A stretch of DNA of 64,000 nt from Hoylesella buccalis ATCC 35310. GTDB lineage: Bacteria > Bacteroidota > Bacteroidia > Bacteroidales > Bacteroidaceae. The position numbers and the translations under genes were made by a program. Below are positions 52,956 to 62,221 of the stretch, in pieces; position 1 is the stretch's first letter, and each line of letters starts with the position of its first letter. Location of the stretch: positions 42,116-106,115 of the forward strand of contig NZ_ADEG01000068.1 in assembly GCF_000177075.1 (NCBI RefSeq), given 5' to 3'. The notes beneath the pieces are model-generated. The model was not told the DNA's origin. It saw only the letters and a list, made by a program, of their open reading frames with translations, and ran no database searches.

Positions 52956-55900
52956 TTAATAAGTAATCTTTACACCTAATGAAAGTACTCTTGACAGAGG
53001 ATATTTCATCGTGTCAAAGCCACCCACCTCTGGGTCCATGCCCGAATATTTGGTGATGGTGAAAACATTCTCTGCGCTGAAATATACGTAGAGCGAGCTT
53101 TTACGATCGTTCAGGTGTCCCCATTTCTGGATAAAGTCTGTAAAGTCGTATCCTATGGTTAGGTTCTTTAAGCGCAAGTAGGATGCATCTTCCAAGTACC
53201 AGTCCGAAGAAGTTGTGAAGTTGCCGTTGGGGTCGTTCTTTGAAATACGTGGAATATCGCTTCCCCTGTTTTCAGGTGACCAAGCATCCAATATCTTGTT
53301 CCAGCGGTTGAAGTTACCCTCTGTGTCGCTCAGTGTGAGGTGCTTTCCTACAAAGAGCGCCTGAGCGCCAGACACACCTTGGAACATAGCACTTACAGAT
53401 AGTCCTTTCCAATTAAATCCTGCTGTGAGTGCATAGGTAGTCTTTGGCATAGAACTGCCACAATATTGCCGGTCTTTGTCGTCAATCTTTCCATCCTTGT
53501 TGGCATCAACAAACTTCAAATCACCAGCCTTAGCATTGGGTTGTATGCGTTTGCCATCTTTGTCAACGTATGCTGCGGCTTCTTCATCACTTTGGAAAAT
53601 ACCGTCTGTCTTAATGAGGTGGAACGAGTTAAGAGCTTGTCCTTGCGTTGTCTGGAAAAGATTCGTCAGGTTTTTGAAGTCATTATGTCCATAAACGTCA
53701 CCTACCCAGATGCCAGGATTACCTTTCTCATCATAGGTTCCAGTGTCGGTAACACGGTTTTTCAGCCATGCAAAGTTACCATTGATATAATAAGAGAAGT
53801 CTTTATTCACTTGATCGTTCCATGCGGCTTGCACTTCCACACCTTCATTCTTAACTTCTCCTAAGTTAACAAGCATGGCATCAAGTCCTATTGTCGAGGG
53901 CCAACCTACCGATTGTTGTTGTATAAGATTGTAGGTGCGCTTGTTGAAATAGTCAAATCCTAAAGACAGCCTGTTGTTGAACATGGCTGCATCCAAACCT
54001 AAATCCCACTGCTCGGATGTTTCCCAAGTCAACGATGGATTCAATGCTGTACCATTATATATGAGGGTTCCCCATAAGGTGTTACTTGTAACGCCGTACT
54101 GTGCACCTTCTGACCATACGGCTGATGACAGTTGGGCAGCTTTGTAGCCATAACCAATGGAGCCAAGATTACCAACGCGTCCCCAAGAAGCACGAAGTTT
54201 CAGTAAGTTTAGATTTTTATTTTTAGCGAACCAGCTTTCATTTGAGATTTTCCATGCGCCTGTAAAAGCGGGGAAGTCGCCATAGTTATTATCCTTAGGC
54301 AGACGACCTGCGTAGTCTCTACGCCATGATGCCGTTAGGAAATAACGATCATCGTACGAATAAGAAGCACGTGCAATGCAAGCTACGTTAGCATCAGGAC
54401 CAATGAGATAGTCGTCTGGTGTGGTAGTTCCAGCGTATGCCAAGTATTGAAGAGCAGGAGTTTCGTCCGAGAAACCACGTGCATTCACACTAACACCTCG
54501 TTGTACTAACTTGTTGGCTGTTGTAGATAACAAGAGCCCCAGGTTGTGTTTCCCAAAGGAATTATCGTAAGTCAGTGTGTTTTCTGTCATCCATTTTTTA
54601 TATCTGTAAGCCGATTCGTTCATATCGTTAAAGAGTTGTGGCTTACCAGACTCAGGACGCATGGGGGTGAACTCCTTATAGAAGTTGTTTTCAATGTTGA
54701 AAGAAAATCTGCTGGTAAACTTCAATCCTGGAACAATGTTATGGAGCTGTAGTGAGGTGGTTGACCACATATCACTCGTTTTGTTATAAGCATTGCTGGC
54801 ACATAGTATGCGCACAGGGTTGATAGCATCACCATGAATGTCGGTGTAACCGTTACCAGGCTCTGAAACGCCACCATAGGTTCCGTCTGGATTGTAAACA
54901 CTAGCACTCGAAGGCATGTGTAATGCGTTCATAATGACACCACCTTCAGGGTTTGCAGTATTGGCTCCGCGCATTTGCGAGTTGCGCCAGGTGAAATCCT
55001 CGGTAATGGTTATCCATTTGTTAATGTCGAACTGACCGTTATAATGTATGGTGTGTCTCTTGTTGAACGTGCCAATCAATACACCGTCATCACCGTCATA
55101 GGCATAACTCAAACGGCTTCTTGCCGAGGAAGTACCTGTGTTAATCACCACGTTGTGTCTTTGGTAGAAAGCATTTCTAAATACTTCGTCCATCCAGTCT
55201 GTACGATTGGTGGCGATATAAGGATTCACTTTTGTATCCCAGCCAATAGGCGTATCCAGTCCTGCTGCCTTATACGAGATTTTAGCCAGCTTGATTTGCT
55301 CTTCTGCAGTGAGTGCTTTAGGCAGGTTGGTAGCTTGCCTGAAACCATATAATCCGTCATAACTCAAGCTCACTTTTCCTTCTTTGGCTTTCTTGGTTGT
55401 TACCAACACACAGCCTCCAGCTCCCGATTGTGCACCATAGATAGCTGCTGATGCAGCATCTTTCAGTACAACAATTGACTCTATGTCATTCATAGAAGGG
55501 ATAGGAGCGCCTGGGATGCCGTCTACAACCCACAGCACATTGTCGCCATTCATGGAGCCTTGTCCACGAATAACAATGTTTGGTGCAGAAGTAGGGTCAC
55601 CTCCATTGGCTGTGATAGTAACACCTGCTAACTGACCTTGCAGCATACCCTCCGTAGAGCTGACTGGACGAACGGATAGTTTATCCGCATTATTAATTAC
55701 ACCTACAGAGGCAGAAAGGTCTTGTTTGCGTTGACCAGCACCGTAGCCTAATACAACCACCTCATCAAGGGAGGCACGATCCTCTGCCAATACAACAGTT
55801 ATGTTGTTGCTAACTACTGTTACTTTTTTAGTAACATACCCAATAGATGAGATTTGCAGTTCAGCATTTCTTGCAACGCTGAGTGTAAAATTACCATTCA

Positions 55901-56141
55901 TGTCTGTGACAGTACCGTTGCCACTACCTACAATTTTAATGGTAGCCCCAATAACTGGTTCTCCATTAGTATCGGTTACGGTACCTGTAATGTGGTCAGC
56001 TTTCTGCTGACTCATCTCTACATTGTTTGCATTCGCATTGTTGGCGGATGCAATTGCAGGCAAACAGAGTGTCAATGCTGTTAAAGCGGTGACTTTGAAC
56101 AGCTTGTTTCTTTTGCCTACTGAAAAAATAAACTTCTTCAT
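52956..56141 (-). CDS. SusC/RagA-family TonB-linked transporter, phosphatase locus
   Basis: The 1061-residue protein has an extended signal region (VTALTALTLCLPAIASANNA), a carboxypeptidase-regulatory-like domain (about 50-125, ITGTVTDTNGEPVIGATIKI), the SusC plug start LDEVVVLGYGAGQRKQDLSA (about 138) and the signature DAASAAIYGAQSGAGGCVLV (about 233). The barrel ends in LSRVLSLGVKITY. It heads the minus-strand locus down to 45955. There is no hybrid two-component or anti-sigma/ECF gene next to it, so how the locus is induced is not visible here. Confidence 0.96.
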   Translation of the reverse strand: MKKFIFSVGKRNKLFKVTALTALTLCLPAIASANNANANNVEMSQQKADHITGTVTDTNGEPVIGATIKIVGSGNGTVTDMNGNFTLSVARNAELQISSIGYVTKKVTVVSNNITVVLAEDRASLDEVVVLGYGAGQRKQDLSASVGVINNADKLSVRPVSSTEGMLQGQLAGVTITANGGDPTSAPNIVIRGQGSMNGDNVLWVVDGIPGAPIPSMNDIESIVVLKDAASAAIYGAQSGAGGCVLVTTKKAKEGKVSLSYDGLYGFRQATNLPKALTAEEQIKLAKISYKAAGLDTPIGWDTKVNPYIATNRTDWMDEVFRNAFYQRHNVVINTGTSSARSRLSYAYDGDDGVLIGTFNKRHTIHYNGQFDINKWITITEDFTWRNSQMRGANTANPEGGVIMNALHMPSSASVYNPDGTYGGVSEPGNGYTDIHGDAINPVRILCASNAYNKTSDMWSTTSLQLHNIVPGLKFTSRFSFNIENNFYKEFTPMRPESGKPQLFNDMNESAYRYKKWMTENTLTYDNSFGKHNLGLLLSTTANKLVQRGVSVNARGFSDETPALQYLAYAGTTTPDDYLIGPDANVACIARASYSYDDRYFLTASWRRDYAGRLPKDNNYGDFPAFTGAWKISNESWFAKNKNLNLLKLRASWGRVGNLGSIGYGYKAAQLSSAVWSEGAQYGVTSNTLWGTLIYNGTALNPSLTWETSEQWDLGLDAAMFNNRLSLGFDYFNKRTYNLIQQQSVGWPSTIGLDAMLVNLGEVKNEGVEVQAAWNDQVNKDFSYYINGNFAWLKNRVTDTGTYDEKGNPGIWVGDVYGHNDFKNLTNLFQTTQGQALNSFHLIKTDGIFQSDEEAAAYVDKDGKRIQPNAKAGDLKFVDANKDGKIDDKDRQYCGSSMPKTTYALTAGFNWKGLSVSAMFQGVSGAQALFVGKHLTLSDTEGNFNRWNKILDAWSPENRGSDIPRISKNDPNGNFTTSSDWYLEDASYLRLKNLTIGYDFTDFIQKWGHLNDRKSSLYVYFSAENVFTITKYSGMDPEVGGFDTMKYPLSRVLSLGVKITY

Positions 56142-56196
56142 GCAGTTGAAATTAATAGTGATAATATAATTGTTTTAGATTTCTCTTTTTGCCATG

Positions 56197-56204
56197 CAAA
56201 GGTA
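56197..56204 (-). promoter_or_regulatory. -7 element of the SusC gene of the phosphatase locus
   Basis: On the minus strand TACCTTTG (56204-56197) matches TAnnTTTG. No clear TTG lies 19-21 bases upstream. The start near 56190 gives a leader of about 50 bases. A missing -33 element would suit an activator-dependent promoter. Confidence 0.45.
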
Positions 56205-56498
56205 ATTAGCGTAGCTTATATTTTTAGCATAAGTGGGTAAAAATAAATACGGTACTTGCTCTTTTCATAGTTTTGTAATCTATTTGTAATAAATGAGTTG
56301 CTTGTATTTCTCTTTTATTATTGAAAACTTCTTATTAGATTTTAAGACCTTTGGATCAACGATGCGAATTTAATACTTTTTTATAGAATAAAGATACGTT
56401 TTTGCGTATTTTAATGTTGAAAATGCGCAAATACGTCAAATACGGCGTGGCTCATTCAGTTAGAATGGTGTTTTAACATCGCAAAAACGCCAAAAAAA

Positions 56499-56921
56499 CA
56501 GCGTGTGTGAAATTGGTGGTACGCTGTATGTAAGGACAATAGACGCTGAATTTTTCTTACAAAGTGCCTCTCATATTTCTCGTGTAAACAACCAACGTCA
56601 CAATTGGTCGCAAATACGCCAAAAATGAGCGATGTTTGTAATTCGTTGTAGTTAAGTATGTTATGCTTGAGACTCCTCTTTTCATTCCCGTTTTTATTGT
56701 TTTTTGGCGACTAAAGCATTGAGATAAGCCTCTAATTTGCATGCTTTAATGCTGCTGAAGCATGTGAATAACACGCTCAATACATGTTTCCAAGCCCGTA
56801 AAGTCAATGTACTAACTTGAAGAAACGTTTTTTTTGTTCAAGTCAGCGTATTTTTGTCTACCGCTTGCCTATTGATTTTTTCTATTTTGAAGATTTTCAA
56901 TGACCGTTTTTTGGTAAAATA
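56499..56921 (-). repeat. Dispersed 0.4 kb intergenic repeat, copy C
   Basis: On the minus strand this matches copies A (5292-5679) and B (22353-22792). It ends in the same bounded unit as copy B: CAGCGT (56548-56543), a second CAGCGT (56526-56521) and ACGCTG (56504-56499), with the outer pair at the same spacing as in copy B. It can encode LAYLRPIVTLVVYTRNMRGT, then stop. The motif CGCAAATACG(C/T)CAAA occurs inside it (plus strand from about 56609) and again outside it near 56426. Confidence 0.78.
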
Positions 56922-57015
56922 ATAGTACAAAATAGTAATGTCTGATGATAGCATTTGCTTCCTGTTTCTTTGGCCATACAACAGCACCTTTTATGCCATA
57001 GGTTTCTTTATACGA

Positions 57016-57024
57016 GGGGGGGGG
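57016..57024 (+). repeat. Homopolymer tract of nine Gs
   Basis: Nine Gs in a row, in an otherwise AT-rich intergenic region. Tracts of this length can slip during replication. No gene whose frame or promoter it would switch was identified. Confidence 0.6.
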
Positions 57025-57230
57025 TACATGCGGCAAACGAGCCATGCGTCTTGGTCTTTTTGTTTGGCACAGGTTAAAGACCTCCTGCAAGTAAATGGTG
57101 GGCGTAGGCTTCTGTAAAATCGGATAGAAAAATAAGACGTACCATATTTAGAATAATATCAAATCATCATTCATGTCATGATAATAAATTTCCTCTTTTA
57201 CAGTAGAATGCTTACATGGATTTATAAAGA

Positions 57231-57265
57231 AAGCGGGTATCAAACAAAGTTGATCCCGCTTTTTT
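57231..57265 (-). terminator. Terminator hairpin downstream of the aldolase gene
   Basis: AAGCGGG and ATCA (57231-57242) pair with TGAT and CCCGCTT (57251-57262) with one bulged base. A T-run follows on the plus strand (57260-57265) and a weaker one, CTTTCTTTA, on the minus strand. The nearest transcript that could use it is the minus-strand aldolase gene, which stops about 120 bases before it. Confidence 0.6.
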
Positions 57266-57387
57266 CGAATGCTGTACGATGTATTTACCTCAATGGAAGC
57301 AAGTGCTATCGTACTGCTTGATGAAAAGACTACGCCATGCTTAACAATGTTCTCATTGAATGGTCATCCTTTCATCTCCAATGGCAA

Positions 57388-58398
57388 TTAGTCTAATTGT
57401 GCCAACTTGTTGTTAGATCCCAGAACGTTTACAATCTTGTGTGTGTAAAGTTCTGTCATCAAGTCGCGAGCTGGACCGCAGTATTTACGTGGGTCAAACT
57501 CTCCTGGTTTCTCGTTGAACACCTTGCGAACAGCAGCGGTGAAAGCCAAACGAGAGTCAGAGTCGATGTTGATCTTGCAAACAGCACTCTTCGCAGCCTT
57601 GCGCAATTGCTCCTCAGGAATACCAACTGCATCAGGCAACTTGCCACCATTCTCGTTGATAATCTTCACATACTCCTGTGGAACAGAAGATGATCCGTGG
57701 AGAACGATTGGGAAACCAGGAAGCTTCACCATGATTTCGTCCAAGATGTCGAATGCCAAGGGAGGTGGTACCAACAGACCTGTCTTCGGGTCGCGTGTGC
57801 ACTGCTCTGGTGTAAACTTGTAAGCACCGTGCGATGTACCGATAGAAATAGCCAGAGAGTCAACGCCCGTACGCTTCACGAAATCGATAACTTCTTCTGG
57901 TTTTGTATAGTGAGACTTCTCTGCTACAACGTCGTCTTCAACGCCAGCCAATACGCCAAGCTCACCTTCTACGGTAACATCAAATTGATGTGCGTATTCA
58001 ACAACCTTCTTTGTCAGGGCGATATTCTCTTCGTAAGGAAGTGAAGAACCGTCGATCATGACAGATGAGAAGCCGTAATCGATACAGCTCTTGCATGTTT
58101 CAAACGAGTCACCGTGATCCAAGTGCAGTGCAATTTCAGGATGCTTGCAGCCCAACTCCTTCGCATACTCTACAGCACCTTGTGCCATGTAGCGAAGCAA
58201 TGTTTGGTTGGCGTAGGCACGAGCACCTTTTGAAACCTGCAAGATAACAGGTGACTTTTCTTTTGAAGAAGCCGTGATGATGGCTTGCAACTGCTCCATG
58301 TTGTTGAAGTTGAATGCTGGGATGGCGTAACCGCCATTGATGGCTCTCTTAAACATCTCGCGTGTGTTTACGAGACCTAATGATTTGTAATCTACCAT
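57388..58398 (-). CDS. fba: Class II fructose-1,6-bisphosphate aldolase
   Basis: From the ATG at 58398 the protein has 336 residues, a normal length for the longer class II enzymes; ten further in-frame codons (to 58428) precede it without homology. It splits fructose-1,6-bisphosphate into dihydroxyacetone phosphate and glyceraldehyde-3-phosphate with a catalytic zinc. The zinc-ligand and catalytic segments are present: IALHLDHGDSFETCK (about 78-92), SVMIDGSSLPYEEN, GELGVLAGVEDD (about 138), ISIGTSHGAYKF (about 180) and VLHGSSSVP (about 225). It is a single-gene unit with its own promoter, divergent from the beta-glucosidase gene. Confidence 0.96.
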   Translation of the reverse strand: MVDYKSLGLVNTREMFKRAINGGYAIPAFNFNNMEQLQAIITASSKEKSPVILQVSKGARAYANQTLLRYMAQGAVEYAKELGCKHPEIALHLDHGDSFETCKSCIDYGFSSVMIDGSSLPYEENIALTKKVVEYAHQFDVTVEGELGVLAGVEDDVVAEKSHYTKPEEVIDFVKRTGVDSLAISIGTSHGAYKFTPEQCTRDPKTGLLVPPPLAFDILDEIMVKLPGFPIVLHGSSSVPQEYVKIINENGGKLPDAVGIPEEQLRKAAKSAVCKINIDSDSRLAFTAAVRKVFNEKPGEFDPRKYCGPARDLMTELYTHKIVNVLGSNNKLAQLD

Positions 58399-58446
58399 AT
58401 TATTTAAATATTTAAAGTGAGTTTCCACTATCTTAGGGAATTAATG

Positions 58447-58477
58447 CAAAGTTAGCATTTTAATTTGGCATGACAAA
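58447..58477 (-). promoter_or_regulatory. Promoter of fba
   Basis: On the minus strand TTTG (58477-58474), 19 bases, then TAACTTTG (58454-58447) match the Bacteroidota promoter. The start near 58440 leaves a leader of about 42 bases before the ATG at 58398, which supports the shorter aldolase start. Confidence 0.65.
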
Positions 58478-58653
58478 GTGATGCAACATTTTTTAATGAA
58501 TGAACTCCCGTGCATAATCTTTCTGTCTAATGATAGCCATCTTCGCCTGCCTAATTGTCAATTGTACATGCCAAAATCAGATAGTTGTCAAACCCCTGTT
58601 ACTTTTTGACGGAAAAATGATTGGAATGTCCAATCTGTTTTCATTAAAATGGT

Positions 58654-58661
58654 TAACTTTG
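58654..58661 (+). promoter_or_regulatory. -7 element of the beta-glucosidase gene
   Basis: TAACTTTG matches TAnnTTTG, 53 bases before the ATG at 58715. No TTG lies at the expected distance upstream. The 316-base gap between fba and this gene otherwise shows nothing but the fba promoter. Confidence 0.45.
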
Positions 58662-58714
58662 CATAACTGGTAAATCTATACGGCAACAAAAAAATAATAT
58701 AGCAATAAGATACG

Positions 58715-60976
58715 ATGAAAAAACTGTTTGTTCTATTGGCTTTGTGTGTTGTTTCGACGAATGTCGTGGCACAAAACAAACCCATGAAGGAGTTCGTGGA
58801 TGAACTTATGTCTAAAATGACCTTAAAAGAGAAGTTGGGGCAGCTGAATCTGTTGCCTGCCGGTAACATTACCACGGGAGCGGCGCAAAATAATCCTATC
58901 GTTCATCAAATCAAGGATGGTGAATTGGGTGGTGTGTTCAACATTAAAGGGCTGGATGAGATTCGCACTTTGCAGGAAATGGCTATCAAGAAATCTCGCC
59001 TTGGCATTCCATTGCTGGTGGGTATGGACGTGATTCATGGTTACGAAACCATCTTTCCGGTTCCTTTGGCCTTGGCTTGTAGTTGGAATTTGGAGGGCAT
59101 TGAAAACAGCGCGCGTGTGGCAGCGCTCGAAGCAAGTGCCGAGGGAGTGAACTGGACCTACTCGCCTATGGTTGATATCAGTAGGGATGCGCGATGGGGA
59201 CGCATTGTGGAAGGTGCCGGAGAAGATCCTTATTTGGGCAGTCTTATCGCCAAAGCCATGGTCAAGGGCTATCAAGGTGATTACAGTTTGCCATCGAACA
59301 TCATGGCCTGTGTGAAGCATTTTGCTTTGTACGGTGCGTCAGAAGCTGGGCGAGATTACAACACAGTGGACATGAGTAGGCTGCGAATGTACAATGAGTA
59401 TTTTGCTCCTTACAAGGCAGCTGTTGAGGTTGGGGTGGGCAGTGTGATGACCTCTTTCAACCTCGTGGATGGCATTCCGGCCACAGCCAATGCATGGTTG
59501 GTCAATGACGTGCTGCGCAAACAATGGGGATTTGATGGCTTTGTCGTCACTGATTACGCTTCCATCCATGAAATGACAACGCATGGCGTAGGCGATTTGG
59601 CAACCTCTTCGGCTCGAGCCTTGCGTGCAGGAACCGACATGGACATGGTGGCAAAAGGTTTTATCGGCACGTTGGAGCAATCATTGGCCAACGGACAGGT
59701 TTCCATGGCTGACATCAACCAGGCCTGTCGCAGGGTGCTGGAGGCGAAATATAAGTTGGGTTTGTTCAAAGATCCTTATAAATACGTGCGGGTGAAGAAC
59801 AGAAATCAGTATGTATATACTGCTGCCAATCGGAAAGCTGCTCGTGATTTGGCAGCTGAAACGTTTGTGTTGTTGAAAAACGAGAACCAGGTTTTACCTT
59901 TGAAGAAGCAGGGTAAAATCGCTTTAATCGGCCCTCTGGCCAACGATAGAACCAATCTTTGTGGCACCTGGTGTGTGGCGATGGCTCCCGAGCGCTATTC
60001 AACGTTGAAAGAAAGTATGGAGCGTGCCTTGAAAGGAAAGGCTGAATTGCTCTACGCACAAGGCTGCAACATCGCTTCAGACGATGCTTTGCAGAAGGCT
60101 GGTGAGCAGGGTAAAAACATCATGCGGGTAGATGATGCGCAAGCAAAGGCCGAGGCTCTTGCCGTGGCTGCGCAGGCTGATGTCATCATTGCCGCCATGG
60201 GAGAGGCTGCTGAGTTTAGCGGTGAGAGCCACAGTCGGGTTAATTTGGAACTGCCCGACGTGCAAATGGCCCTGCTTAAAGAACTTGTTGCGACCGGAAA
60301 ACCTGTGGTATTGCTGAACTTCTCGGGCCGTCCCACCATCTTAAATTGGGAAAAAGCGCATGTTCCGGCTATCTTGAACGTGTGGTTCGGAGGCAGTGAA
60401 GCAGGTGATGCCATTTGTGATGTGGTCTTTGGTGATAAGAATCCATGTGGCAAACTCACTACCAGTTTCCCGCAACATGTGGGACAAATTCCTTTGTACT
60501 ACAATCATTTTAATACCGGTAGGCCTGTCGCAGACGGTGCTGACCGTTTCTTTAGCTACCAAAGCAACTATCTCGACGTTCGCAATGATCCACTTTATCC
60601 CTTCGGCTATGGCCTCAGTTATACCACTTATCAGTATGGTGAGCTGAAGCTGGACAGCAAGACGATGAGCCCAGATGGCCAAATTACCGTTACCATTCCT
60701 GTGACCAATACCGGCAACAGAGATGGAATAGAGGTTGTACAGCTTTACATTCGCGACGTGGTGGGCAGCATCGCTCGACCCGTTAAAGAGCTGAAAGGCT
60801 TTCAACGCTTGTCGCTAAAGGCTGGTGAAACAGCCACTGCGACATTCACTATTGATGCCAGTAAGTTGAAATTCTACAACTATGACTTAAAAGAGGTGGT
60901 CGAACCGGGTGAGTTTGACGTGATGGTAGGCCCCAATAGTCGTGACCTCAAGCGTGCCACCATCACCGTTCAATAA
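58715..60976 (+). CDS. bglX: Periplasmic beta-glucosidase, GH3 family
   Basis: The 753-residue protein has a signal peptide (MKKLFVLLALCVVSTNVVAQ). The GH3 N-terminal barrel (about 25-365) has the substrate-binding segments GVNWTYSPMVDISRDARWGR (about 144-163) and KHFALYG (about 201), and the nucleophile Asp280 in FDGFVVTDYASIHEM. The second alpha/beta domain (about 385-600) has LIGPLANDRTNLCGTW and AEFSGESHSR, the latter with a likely acid/base Glu. A C-terminal fibronectin-III-like domain follows (about 640-753, VTIPVTNTGNRDGIEVVQLY). It removes terminal beta-glucosyl residues from oligosaccharides in the periplasm. It stands alone and has no adjacent SusCD pair. Confidence 0.94.
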   Translation: MKKLFVLLALCVVSTNVVAQNKPMKEFVDELMSKMTLKEKLGQLNLLPAGNITTGAAQNNPIVHQIKDGELGGVFNIKGLDEIRTLQEMAIKKSRLGIPLLVGMDVIHGYETIFPVPLALACSWNLEGIENSARVAALEASAEGVNWTYSPMVDISRDARWGRIVEGAGEDPYLGSLIAKAMVKGYQGDYSLPSNIMACVKHFALYGASEAGRDYNTVDMSRLRMYNEYFAPYKAAVEVGVGSVMTSFNLVDGIPATANAWLVNDVLRKQWGFDGFVVTDYASIHEMTTHGVGDLATSSARALRAGTDMDMVAKGFIGTLEQSLANGQVSMADINQACRRVLEAKYKLGLFKDPYKYVRVKNRNQYVYTAANRKAARDLAAETFVLLKNENQVLPLKKQGKIALIGPLANDRTNLCGTWCVAMAPERYSTLKESMERALKGKAELLYAQGCNIASDDALQKAGEQGKNIMRVDDAQAKAEALAVAAQADVIIAAMGEAAEFSGESHSRVNLELPDVQMALLKELVATGKPVVLLNFSGRPTILNWEKAHVPAILNVWFGGSEAGDAICDVVFGDKNPCGKLTTSFPQHVGQIPLYYNHFNTGRPVADGADRFFSYQSNYLDVRNDPLYPFGYGLSYTTYQYGELKLDSKTMSPDGQITVTIPVTNTGNRDGIEVVQLYIRDVVGSIARPVKELKGFQRLSLKAGETATATFTIDASKLKFYNYDLKEVVEPGEFDVMVGPNSRDLKRATITVQ

Positions 60977-61171
60977 AATAAGGTGGCCGCATCGGTAGGG
61001 CAGGGGGCGGTGATTTGCCGCCACCCACCTAATCAGTAAACACCTGTTGTTCATCATCATCGACATGATAAAGCTTCAGAAAGCGGATGTTGTATCTAGA
61101 TGTTGATAGCTGAATTGTTACCTCTCGCATGCCAAGCCCATTGGCCCCTCCGCATCCCTGCGCTGCCCTGC

Positions 61172-62218
61172 TTAATCGAGAGCTTCGGTTTCGAGGCGCT
61201 CCACGTTGCCGGTCACGGGATTAAGCACGATGTGCGTGGTGAATTTCTTGCCCCACAGCTCGCCGCTGAGGTTCTCCACGCGGCCGAACTGGGCGGCATA
61301 AGTCTCAAAGGTTGCTGCCGGCTGTTCTTCTTTGTACAGCGTGATTTTGATTTTTCCTGGCAGATTTACGTTGATGCCCACGTCGCGCTTGTCTTTTTTC
61401 TTCACTTCAACGGGCATCTTCAATGTTGGTATTACCTGTTCATCCTGAATGCTGATGTAGTAGGGCGCGCCCCCCAAATCGTCTTGATCCACCATGCCCA
61501 AATGCTTGGAAAAGCGGAAGAGCAGCGCCTTGTCCACCTCTTTCGTCGGCACAAAGTCAACGAACACCTGCATGGTATCTACGGTTGTGGTGCCTTGGAA
61601 GAACCGCAGCATGGCCTTTTCCTGCACGTTCAGGTTGTTCAGCATAATCTTCAGTTGCTCGCCATCCTTTGGCATGAACTCGGCTTCGCCGCGCGAAAGC
61701 TGGTTCTTGCTGTCGCGAATGTCGTAGATGTCCTGTGCAATCAGCTCGGCGGTCTTGGCACTACTGCCCGCCGCCAACATCTCTGCCGTCATGTATTTGG
61801 CCGGGTCGATGGGCGAAGGCTTGCGCGCTGGCTTGAACGCAGGTTGGCTCTCCACTGCCCGGGGTTTGTCGTTCACTGCCATGATGACCCCGTTTTGGTC
61901 GCGGCTCACACTCACAATACTGTGCTTCTTGTCGATGGTAGCCGTGAATTGTTTGGCCGAATCGGGCACCGCGTATGTGTCCATCTGTGTCGCCACGATG
62001 CGGTAAGTCGTCGTAGGCTGGTCGTTTACGGGCGTCTTGATGAATCTTTCAGAATATCGGGCGTATTCACCCGGCGTGAAAGTGGTTTTCTCGATGAGCA
62101 ATGCGAAGCGCAACGCCGTCTTCGGAAGAAAGTAAGTAACCCCCTCTGTTGGTATCTGAGCTTGCGCCGTAGCGTGGCAGAAGGCCAGAAGCAAGGTTGA
62201 TAAAATGAGTTTATTCAT
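61172..62218 (-). CDS. DUF4831-family exported protein
   Basis: The 348-residue protein has a signal peptide (MNKLILSTLLLAFCHATAQAQ). The DUF4831 pattern follows: EGVTYFLPKTALRFALLIEK (about 25-44), FTPGEYARYSERFI (about 48), YRIVATQMDTYAVPD (about 73), LIAQDIYDIRDSKNQLSRGE (about 165) and FFQGTTTVDT (about 214). The family is restricted to Bacteroidota and its function is not known. It is predicted to lie in the periplasm. Its start is 3 bases after the stop of nnr, so the two form one operon; a long open frame on the opposite strand (61100-62200) is a shadow of this gene. Confidence 0.88.
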   Translation of the reverse strand: MNKLILSTLLLAFCHATAQAQIPTEGVTYFLPKTALRFALLIEKTTFTPGEYARYSERFIKTPVNDQPTTTYRIVATQMDTYAVPDSAKQFTATIDKKHSIVSVSRDQNGVIMAVNDKPRAVESQPAFKPARKPSPIDPAKYMTAEMLAAGSSAKTAELIAQDIYDIRDSKNQLSRGEAEFMPKDGEQLKIMLNNLNVQEKAMLRFFQGTTTVDTMQVFVDFVPTKEVDKALLFRFSKHLGMVDQDDLGGAPYYISIQDEQVIPTLKMPVEVKKKDKRDVGINVNLPGKIKITLYKEEQPAATFETYAAQFGRVENLSGELWGKKFTTHIVLNPVTGNVERLETEALD

Positions 62219-62221
62219 GTC

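Larger units (their letters stand above)
56142..57387. other. Gene-free region of about 1.25 kb
   Basis: It contains the SusC promoter, repeat copy C, a 9-base G tract (57016-57024) and a terminator hairpin (57231-57265). A 73-codon minus-strand open frame (56869-57090) crosses the G tract and runs into the repeat; nothing recognisable is encoded and I do not call it. Confidence 0.55.

Noticed and set aside
56869..57090. Open frame of 73 codons on the minus strand across the G tract
   Set aside because: It ends inside repeat copy C, has no promoter or recognisable motif, and its frame depends on the homopolymer length.
61100..62200. Open frame of 366 codons on the plus strand
   Set aside because: It is antisense to the DUF4831 gene, starts with a non-ATG codon, has no recognisable domain and is His/Arg-rich in the way of shadow frames.
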